A stretch of DNA of 64,000 bases. It comes from Archivesica marissinica. Lineage: Eukaryota; Mollusca; Bivalvia; Venerida; Vesicomyidae. Within the stretch, counting starts at the first letter, position 1. Every line of letters starts with the position of its first letter. Positions 56,901-64,000 of this stretch are shown piece by piece. The stretch spans positions 88,015,236-88,079,235 of the forward strand of contig CM026404.1 of the NCBI GenBank assembly GCA_014843695.1, in the 5' to 3' direction. Under the pieces are notes generated by a model that ran no database searches, had not been told where the DNA came from, and was given only the letters and a program-made list of their open reading frames with translations. The translations under genes were made by a program, and so were the position numbers.

Positions 56901-58705
56901 CAGGAATACATGACACAAACACGTGTTGATGAGGAATACATGACACAAACACCTGTTGATGAGGAATACATGACACAAACACGCGTTGAGGAGGAATACA
57001 TGACACAAACACGCGTTGAGGAGGAATACATGACACAAACACCTGTTGAGGAGGAATACATGACACAAACACGTGTTGAGGAGGAATACATGACACAAAC
57101 ACGTGTTGAGCAGGAATACATGACACAAACACGCGTTGATGAGGAATACATGACACAAACACGTGTTGATGAGGAATACATGACACAAACACGTGTTGAG
57201 GAGGAATACATGACACAAACACCTGTTGATGAGGTATACATGACACAAACACGTGTTGAGGAGGAATACATGACAAAAACACGTGTTGATGAGGAATACA
57301 TGACACAAACACGTGTTGATGAGGAATACATGACACAAACACGTGTTGAGCAGGAATACATGACACAAACACGTGTTGATGAGGAATACATGACACAAAC
57401 ACGTGTTGATGAGGAATACATGACACAAACACGCGTTGAGGAGGAATACATGACACAAACACGTGTTGATGAGGAATACATGACACAAACACCTGTTGAG
57501 GAGGAATACATGACACAAACACGTGTTGATCAGGAATACATGACACAAACACGTGTTGAGCAGGAATACATGACACAAACACGTGTTGATGAGGAATACA
57601 TGACACAAACACGTGTTGATGAGGAATACATGACACAAACACGTGTTGAGGAGGAATACATGACACAAACACGTGTTGATGAGGAATACATGACACAAAC
57701 ACGTGTTGATGAGGAATACATGACACAAACACGTGTTGAGGAGGAATACATGACACAAACACGTGTTGAGCAGGAATACATGACACAAACACGTGTAGAG
57801 CAGGAATACATGACACAAACACGTGTTGAGGAGGAATACATGACACGAACACGCGTTCAGCAGGAATACATGACACAAACACGTGTTGATGAGGAATACA
57901 TGACACAAACACCTGTTGATGAGGAATACATGACACAAACACGCGTTGAGGAGGAATACATGACACAAACACGCGTTGAGGAGGAATACATGACACAAAC
58001 ACCTGTTGAGGAGGAATACATGACACAAACACGTGTTGAGCAGGAATACATGACACAAACACGCGTTGATGAGGAATACATGACACAAACACGCGTTGAG
58101 GAGGAATACATGACACAAACACGTGTTGAGGAGGAATACATGACACAAACACCTGTTGATGAGGTATACATGACACAAACACCTGTTGAGGAGGAATACA
58201 TGACACAAACACGTGTTGAGCAGGAATACATGATACAAACACGTGTTGATGAGGAATACATGATACAAACACGTGTTGATGAGGAATACATGACACAAAC
58301 ACGCGTTGAGGAGGAATACATGACACAAACACGTGTTGTTGAGGAATACACGACACAAACACCTGTTGAGGAGGAATACATGACACAAACACGTGTAGGG
58401 CAGGAATACATGACACCACAAACACGTGTTGAGCAGGAATACATGACACAAACACGTGTTGATGAGAAATACTTGACACAAACACGGGTTGAGGAGGAAT
58501 ACATGACACAAACACGTGTTGAGGAGGAATACATGACACAAACACGTGTTGATGAGGAATACATGACACAAACACGTGTTGATGAGGAATACATGACACA
58601 AACACGTGTTGAGGAGGAATACATGACACAAACACCTGTTAAGTAGGAATACATGACACAAACACGTGTTGAGGAGGAATACATGACACAAACACCTGTT
58701 GAGGG
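53981..58705. repeat. 30-bp satellite (about 157 copies) with higher-order repeats
   Basis: Unit GAGGAATACATGACACAAAC then ACGTGTTGAT, with GAG, CAG and GAC variants. Because the unit is exactly ten codons, one + frame (EEYMTQTRVD)n stays open for 1003 codons and all three minus frames stay open, the longest 1350 codons. There is no promoter, leader or non-repeat domain. A 960-bp higher-order copy is marked by CACGAACACGCGTTCAGCAG at 56885 and 57845. Another of about 755 bp is seen at 54360/55114. Units near 54280-54420 carry small deletions. Confidence 0.97.
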
Positions 58706-58923
58706 TGAACAACTGGCATGGTATATCTCTAATATCGTAAATCGCATGCTTGTAAAACAAGACCAGGAAACATCTGGAAATAGAAACTGATGCAGAGTGA
58801 ATTAATGTCAGCAAAACTGGCAGTTTGTTATGTAAGTTATGACAAGCGACTGACGAGTTGCTTTTGTCATCTATTGTAGTGATGGATGACAGTCTACGTA
58901 AGAGTTCATATCCAAAATGTGTA

Positions 58924-59480
58924 CTATTCTATGTTAGTTTCTCTTGTATAATATTCTATATCAGTTTCTCTTGTATAATATTCTATGTCAGTTTCTCTTG
59001 TATAATATTCTATGTCAGTTTCTCTTGTATAATATTCTATGTCAGTTTCTCTTGTATACTATTTTATGTCAGTTTCTCTTGTATAATATTCTATGTTAGT
59101 TTCTCTTGTATAATGTTCTATGTCAGTTTCTCTTGTATACTATTCCATATCAGTTTCTCTTGTATAATAGTCTATATCAGTTTCTCTTATATAATATCCT
59201 ATATCAGTTTCTTTTTTATAATATTCTATATCAATTTCTCTTGTATAATATTCTATATCAATTTCTCTTGTATAATATTCTATGTCAGTTTCTCTTGTAT
59301 AATATTCTATATCAATTTCTCTTGTATAATGTTCTATATCAGTTTCTCTTGTATAATATTCTATATCAGTTTCTCTTGTATAATATTCTATGTCAGTTTC
59401 TCTTGTATACTATTCTATATCAGTTTCTATTGTATAATATCCTATATCAGTTTCTCTTGTATAATATCCTATATCAGTTT
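58924..59480 (+). repeat. 27-bp minisatellite (about 21 copies)
   Basis: Unit TCTATGTCAGTTTCTCTTGT then ATAATAT; variants are TATATCAG and ATACTAT. It reads as a hydrophobic Phe/Ile/Ser/Tyr ORF of 220 codons, an artefact. It ends in a (TA)n run at 59480-59500. Confidence 0.95.
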
Positions 59481-59504
59481 CATATATATATATATATATA
59501 AAAG

Positions 59505-59566
59505 GTTATATGCAAAATAAGTGTATTGGAGCGTTAGCGAATCGCAGCACTTATTTTGTATATAAA
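59505..59566. repeat. short inverted repeat
   Basis: TATATGCAAAATAAGTG and CACTTATTTTGTATATA pair around a loop of about 24 bp that includes GCGTTAGCG. It could be a very small MITE or a hairpin. Confidence 0.6.
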
Positions 59567-59617
59567 CTTATATGTGATAAATACGAAACTTATAGTTTGC
59601 CCATCCCAAAATTAGAT

Positions 59618-59709
59618 CTGAAAGACTGTTATTATTATTAATATTATTATGGTCAGACGGGGACCGAACCTGCTATCCCTGGATTCACAGTCCAAGCTGT
59701 TAACCACTG
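59618..59709 (-). mobile_element. SINE A head fragment
   Basis: ATCTGAAAGACTGTTATTAT, GGTCAGACGGGGACCGAACC (B-box) and CCCTGGATTCACAGTCC, ending CTGTTAACCACTG. Only the 5' part of SINE A is present. Confidence 0.8.
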
Positions 59710-59721
59710 TTAAAATAAATG

Positions 59722-59972
59722 TGTGTTTTACGTCGCTAACGGTTGCTCATATGAGCCACACCTCATGAAGAGATTAGTTATTTTACATTTTGGAGGATAA
59801 GTACAATGATACAGACAGAGATCCATTCCAGAGTAGCATCTGGTTCTCTTACGCGCACGGTGTACAGCACCGACACTAGACCTCGGTTTAAGATCCCTGT
59901 TAATATTATTAACGTCAAACGGGGATCCCTGGATTCGCAATCCAACGTGTTAACCACTGGACTACTGGCTCG
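59722..59972 (-). mobile_element. SINE A, diverged, head leads into a satellite
   Basis: TGTGTGTTTTACGTCGCTAA (tail side), TTGGAGGATAAGTACAATGA, GCACGGTGTACAGCACCGAC, then a shortened head with CCCTGGATTCGCAATCCAAC and GTTAACCACTGGACTAC. That last element is the tRNA A-box end and is the start of the 47-bp unit. Confidence 0.82.
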
Positions 59973-60662
59973 TATGTTGTTAAAATACCACTGGACAATA
60001 CCACTGGACTACTGGCTCGTCTGTTGTTAAAATACCACTGGACAATACCACTGGACTACTGGCTCCTGTGTTGTTAAAATACCACTGGACAATACCACTG
60101 GACTACTGGCTCGTCTGTTGTTAAAATACCACTGGACAATACCACTGGACTACTGGCTCCTGTGTTGTTAAAATACCACTGGACAATACCACTGGACTAC
60201 TGGCTCGTCTGTTGTTAAAATACCACTGGACAATACCACTGGACTACTGGCTCCTGTGTTGTTAAAATAACACTGGACTACTGGCTCGTCTGTTGTTAAA
60301 ATACCACTGGACAATACCACTGGACTACTGGCTCGTATGTTGTTAAAATACCACTGGACTACTGGCTCGTCTGTTGTTAAAATACCACTGGACAATACCA
60401 CTGGACTACTGGCTCGTATGTTGTTAAAATACCACTGGACAATACCACTGGACTACTGGCTCGTATGTTGTTAAAATACCACTGGACAATACCACTGGAC
60501 TACTGGCTCCTGTGTTGTTAAAATAACACTGGACTACTGGCTCGTCTGTTGTTAAAATAACACTGGACTACTGGCTCGTCTGTTGTTAAAATACCACTGG
60601 ACTACTGGCTCGTCTGTTGTTAAAATACCACTGGACAATACCACTGGACTACTGGTCCGTTC
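59963..60662. repeat. 47-bp satellite seeded by a SINE A head
   Basis: Unit GTTGTTAAAATACCACTGGA, CAATACCACTGGACTACTGG and CTCGTCT, with shorter units lacking ACAATACCACTGG. CCACTGGACTAC is the inverted A-box/D-arm of SINE A, continuous with the SINE at 59722. Confidence 0.93.
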
Positions 60663-60917
60663 TGTTGTAAAAATAAACTCCGAGCGCACATTTTACAAAC
60701 TGTCCGTTGGTAGTTTCTTGGTCTGTGATTGGTTGTTGAGCAAACTTCACCCCTGTTTAGAAAGTGTGATCCATCAACACTTTATACAAGGCCTTACATG
60801 TATTGTAGCATACAATCATTATTGCATAAGCAGTCTTCGTGTACAATAAGCACGTTTTCTATTACAATGTACCATATTGCAACATGTGATATAACAACCA
60901 TTTCTTGATCTTGGTGT
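60663..60917. other. unannotated stretch
   Basis: Single-copy-looking DNA; no gene recognised. Confidence 0.35.
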
Positions 60918-61285
60918 ACTTTTGTATATTAGCGATTTTCTGACTAATAAAGAAATATATTCTAATGAATTTGTGTTGTCTGTAGTTTTTCATTTTGACA
61001 GCAAACAGAAACTAGCTTGAAAATTCTACCGGAACTATTTCTTATCACGAACGTTCACACTAACATAAGTGGTTGGGCTGTTGCGTATGCCAGTGAAATG
61101 AGGTTAAAAACAGTGGCAGTTAAAATGAATAACATTAAAATTTGATAAGAAATACATTTGTGTTTACTAGTGTAAGATAAGATTTTATTTCATCTCGTGA
61201 TTTCAGAAATATGCCACTCGTTGAAATACAAATGTCGGCGATCACTCGCTCTAATAAACACAAATATCCTCCATATGTTACCGAC
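60918..61285. repeat. dispersed element V, copy 2 (no SINE)
   Basis: Parallel to 28690-29387 but lacking the SINE B: GTTGTCTGTAGTTTTTCATT, TAAGTGGTTGGGCTG, GTGGCAGTTAAAATGAATAA, then TAGTGTAAGATAAGATTTTA. The distal arm of its inverted repeat is mostly deleted. Confidence 0.75.
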
Positions 61286-61531
61286 GAATCTATACTGTCC
61301 AGTCGAATAACCTCACTTGAACATTTGACCATAGCATACCAGGGTCAAAATTAAGAGTGATATTAAAAAGAGTTATTGTGTAAAACCCTGGCATTGACTT
61401 CTGGAATCGAATAAACACAAACACAATGTATGAATTAGTAACATAATTGTATGAATTAGTAACATAATTGTTTTAGTCGCTGATATAGATGAAGACAAGC
61501 TGCTATAGATATTGAAACTACTAATTTATTA

Positions 61532-61835
61532 CAAAAATAATATTGATTCAATTTTGACACCCGAGTTTTAAATGTTTACAAAATACGAAACAAATGCTAG
61601 ATGTTTCCATCTCAAAATTTACAATAATAATATTGATTAAATTTTGACACCCGAATTTTAAATGTTTACAAAATACGAAACAAATGCTAGATGTTTCCAT
61701 CACTCAAAATTTACAATAATAATATTGATTAAATTTTGACACCCGAATTTTAAATGTTTACAAAATACGAAACAAATGCTAGATGTTTCCATCTCAACAT
61801 TTACAATAATAATATTGATTCAATTTTGACATCCG
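61532..61835. repeat. 90-bp tandem repeat (about 3.3 copies)
   Basis: AATTTTGACACCCGAATTTT followed by AAATGTTTACAAAATACGAA and ATGCTAGATGTTTCCATC recurs at spacings of about 90, 92 and 90 bp. Copies are nearly identical, so the amplification is recent. Confidence 0.92.
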
Positions 61836-62064
61836 ACCTCTTTATTTCGATTCAAATTTCTAACTGGTATACGTAACAATGCAAGAAATAAACATTACCA
61901 AACAGTAAATAACTCATATACTGTCTACTCTGAGCACACACAAAGTTTCTGGTACACGTGAAATAAGCCATTAAATGCAATAAGAAACTAAACTTGCAAT
62001 ATGCAAGCCTCTTACTACCATAATTAATAGATCATTAACAAGCTGCAACTGTTTGAGTTCTGAG

Positions 62065-62842
62065 AAAATTGCCAACGTGATGCCACTGCTTAGCAAGGTA
62101 ACAAGACCCTTCAAAATAATTACAGACCGATTTCACTAATAGGCTGCGTTGGCAAAGTAATGCAACGAATACTGTTCAAACATATTTACGTTCATCTCCA
62201 TTCTAACAACCTCATCTACCCAAAATAATCCTGCTTTCTTCCAGTGCACTCATCTGTCTATCAATTATATATAACAGATATAGTACACAAACCCATACAA
62301 GAGTTTAATACCAAAGAGTCATGCATGATATTCTGCGACATATTCAAGGCATTTGATCATGTTTGAAATACAATATGTCTTGATTAAAACAAAACGGTAT
62401 CAACGGTCTTGTACATAGACATTAATCGTAAACAAAATGTATTTGTAGGATCGTCCTTTTCTGATTGAAAACCATTATCAGCGTGTGTTCCGCATGGCTC
62501 AGTATTAAGATACTTACTGTTCTTCATTTATGCCAATGATACAGCAGATAACCTTTTAACCGTCTGGTCTGACCCTAATAAAATTAACAGTCTTTCAGAT
62601 GGGACTTTAAACCGAGGTCTCGTGTCGGTGCTGTACACCGTGCACGTAAAAGAACCAGAGGAAACTCTAGAATGGGTCTCTGTCTGTATCATTGCACTGT
62701 CCTCCAAAAATCTAAAATGACTAATCTCTTCAGGGGGCGTCGCTCATATGGGCAACCGGTAGCGACGATAAATAAACGTAAAACACACACAAGCATAGCA
62801 CGACTATTTGCGGATAATAGTTCTGTGGCATTGTGAGCAACA
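62065..62842 (+). mobile_element. LINE reverse transcriptase remnant interrupted by SINE A
   Basis: From 62097 the frame reads NNYRPISLIGCVGKVMQRIL and SNNLIYPK-stop. It continues with FCDIFKAFDHV (RT motif A, usually DISKAFD), SACVPHGSVLRYLLF (motif B, usually GVPQGSVLGPLLF) and ANDTADNL. After the SINE at 62561-62790 it continues RLFADNSSVAL, the catalytic FADD box with the second Asp changed to Asn. Stops and a frameshift near 62097 confirm it is dead. The pattern fits Jockey/CR1-type non-LTR elements. Confidence 0.9.
62561..62790 (+). mobile_element. SINE A, 5' truncated, nested in a LINE
   Basis: Starts in the last bases of the tRNA-like head (CCGTCTGGTCTGACC) and runs to AAACGTAAAACACACACA. 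Removing it rejoins the LINE codons ADNLLS..SIARLFADN, so the insertion point is exact. Confidence 0.93.
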
Positions 62843-63037
62843 TATATAGAGCGTCGGATTTGGAATCGAACCGTCCGGGTTCGATACTCATTCAGGTCAC
62901 GTATGTAGTGTCATTGAGCAAGGCACCTCACACACATTGCTTAGTACTGGTTAACCGCTATGGTCGACTAAGCATGCCCAGGAAAACATGTCTAGGACCC
63001 CGCAAGGGGTTTGACATTAAAGGTACATACATATATA
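62840..63037 (+). mobile_element. SINE E, 5' truncated, with TSD, inserted in the LINE
   Basis: ACATATATA at 62840-62848 and 63029-63037. The SINE starts in the anticodon stem (GAGCGTCGGATTTGGAATCG) with B-box GGGTTCGATACTC and shares body CACCTCACACACATTGCTTA and 3' end CCCCGCAAGGGGTTTGACAT with the copy at 30513. Confidence 0.93.
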
Positions 63038-63523
63038 AAAGTCTTAGCTTAATAATAATATAAACTGGCCTTATGAATGACTTCTGAAAACCGTTATTAT
63101 TCTTTAACAACACTCGCCTTGACTTAGTTGAACATCATAAACATCCATAAGTGAAAATGAGAATGACACGATCATATCAGTAAATAATATTATGAAATCC
63201 GCACACAAAGTGCTTGGTGATGAAAATACTTAAGTTTCAGCTTAATCGAGAAATATGGGCGGAAACACATTCTTTCCAGGAATAGCAATAGCAGTGAATG
63301 TCAAATGCCATTCTTAGAATGGGTTTTGCGGTGCGTATGAGCGGTTATATATTACTGGAATATGATTTGCGATCTACACCCACTGTCGTGCACTCGTGTA
63401 AATGGTGGCATTGTATACCAGAAATAATATGTATATACATCGTTGGGTTTTCTATTACCTCCCTTGGCAGATAAACACCGATTTATCCTGAAATGTAAAT
63501 ATGTCATTTTAGTTGGAACCTTT
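63038..63523. other. unannotated stretch
   Basis: LINE homology does not resume here. Only the short dispersed string shared with 2281-2305 (at 63452) is noted. Confidence 0.4.
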
Positions 63524-63784
63524 GTTTTTACTGTTAGTTTATACAAATTTATTGTAGCTCGATTGTAAAACAAGTTCTTATAACTTATATTAATCACTCT
63601 CGAGACCTCATTCCTGATGGAATCCATCGCCACGAGGGAGAGAGAAGAGGCAACGTGGAATTTAAATGCTTTGCCTAAGGACACAATCGTAACGGCTCCA
63701 GTGGGGCTCGAACTCCGGACCCTTCGCACCTGAAGCGAACACGCTACCATTGCGCTATCACGACTTCCACTGGTTTTTACTGTT
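63524..63784 (-). mobile_element. SINE B, full length, with 12-bp TSD
   Basis: GTTTTTACTGTT at 63524-63535 and 63773-63784 flanks a complete minus-strand SINE B: head GTGGAAGTCGTGATAGCGCA, B-box GAGTTCGAGCCCC, body and TTTGTATAAACTA tail. One of the cleanest copies. Confidence 0.95.
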
Positions 63785-64000
63785 GTTGCCTAATAAATGT
63801 GATTGTATCAAAATTCGCGTTATTTAATTTGATTGCAAATATGTTCAGATAAGTATCCATTGGATATACTGTAGGATATCTGTCGATATATAGTAATTTA
63901 ATAATAATAAGATGAGAAAATGGATTAAATTGCTAGCATGTTGTGCAAAGGAAACAACGATGACATCAAAGAAAACCACTTAATAGAACATAATATTTTT
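63785..64000. other. unannotated window end
   Basis: AT-rich; nothing recognised. Confidence 0.4.

Noticed and set aside
55635..58646. Plus-strand ORF of 1003 codons, (EEYMTQTRVD)n
   Set aside because: The unit is exactly ten codons without a stop, so an open frame is automatic. It overlaps longer minus ORFs and has no promoter or domain.
53981..58705. CRISPR array
   Set aside because: Units are adjacent and near-identical with no unique spacers, in an animal genome; the same applies to the other arrays.
54762..58814. Minus-strand ORF of 1350 codons, Cys/Leu/Phe-rich
   Set aside because: It is the 30-bp satellite read in one frame; all three minus frames are open, and there is no leader or non-repeat domain.
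58858..59520. 220-codon hydrophobic ORF resembling a membrane protein
   Set aside because: 27-bp repeat of nine codons; hydrophobicity comes from the TTT/TAT/ATA-rich unit.

Overview
This window is intergenic, repeat-dominated DNA from an animal nuclear genome. There are no operons or Shine-Dalgarno-type genes. It is AT-rich, carries many tRNA-headed SINEs with 7-18 bp target-site duplications (TSDs), decayed non-LTR (LINE) reverse transcriptase fragments, MITEs with terminal inverted repeats, and long minisatellite arrays. The mix of SINE families and the LINE protein fragments look like a mollusc, most likely a bivalve; that is inference and the species cannot be fixed. I find no intact protein-coding gene and no functional tRNA or rRNA. 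The only non-repeat coding-like traces are a possible terminal exon (10709-10849) and a small reading frame broken by one stop (17308-17592).

About half of the sequenced bases lie in some 24 tandem arrays whose units differ from one another: GA microsatellite (2.75-3.47 kb), 37 bp (7.8-9.0), 21 bp (9.6-10.7), 31 bp (13.0 and 15.7), 46 bp (21.0-24.7), 102 bp (25.1), 35 bp (26.2-27.2), 34/35 bp (31.3-36.9), 28 bp (37.7-39.7), 27 bp (40.3-43.6), 60/54 bp (43.8-44.5), 58 bp (45.7-47.7), about 77 bp (49.3-50.2), 26 bp, gap, 11 bp, 21 bp and 30 bp (51.4-58.7), 27 bp (58.9-59.5), 47 bp (60.0-60.7) and 90 bp (61.5-61.8). A placeholder of exactly 1000 N lies at 51712-52711. The very long ORFs in several arrays (up to 1350 codons) follow from stop-free repeat units and are not genes.

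Between arrays lie interspersed elements. SINE A has a Thr(GGT)-like head and about 295 bp. SINE B has a Leu(CAG)-like head and about 235 bp. SINE C has a Val(CAC)-like head and shares its 3' tail with SINE B. SINE E has a Pro(TGG)-like head, SINE F a class II (Ser/Leu)-like head, and SINE G an Arg(ACG)-like head. Two related MITE families (G and H) are flanked by TTAA. Three LINE fragments are present (5.6, 24.8-26.1 and 62.1-62.8 kb). Nested insertions give a relative order of events: SINE A inside SINE B (9.1 kb), SINE B inside an old SINE A relative (29.6-30.05 kb), SINE B inside an unnamed dispersed element (28.9 kb), and SINEs A and E inside a LINE (62.6-63.0 kb).

The most interesting pattern is that several arrays appear to grow out of mobile elements. 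The 47-bp array is built from the tRNA head of a SINE A copy, the 26-bp array from the tRNA part of a SINE F copy, the 102-bp array sits inside a LINE, and two microsatellites extend SINE tracts. Four arrays also contain islands rich in single-base deletions, which look like unpolished long-read sequence.
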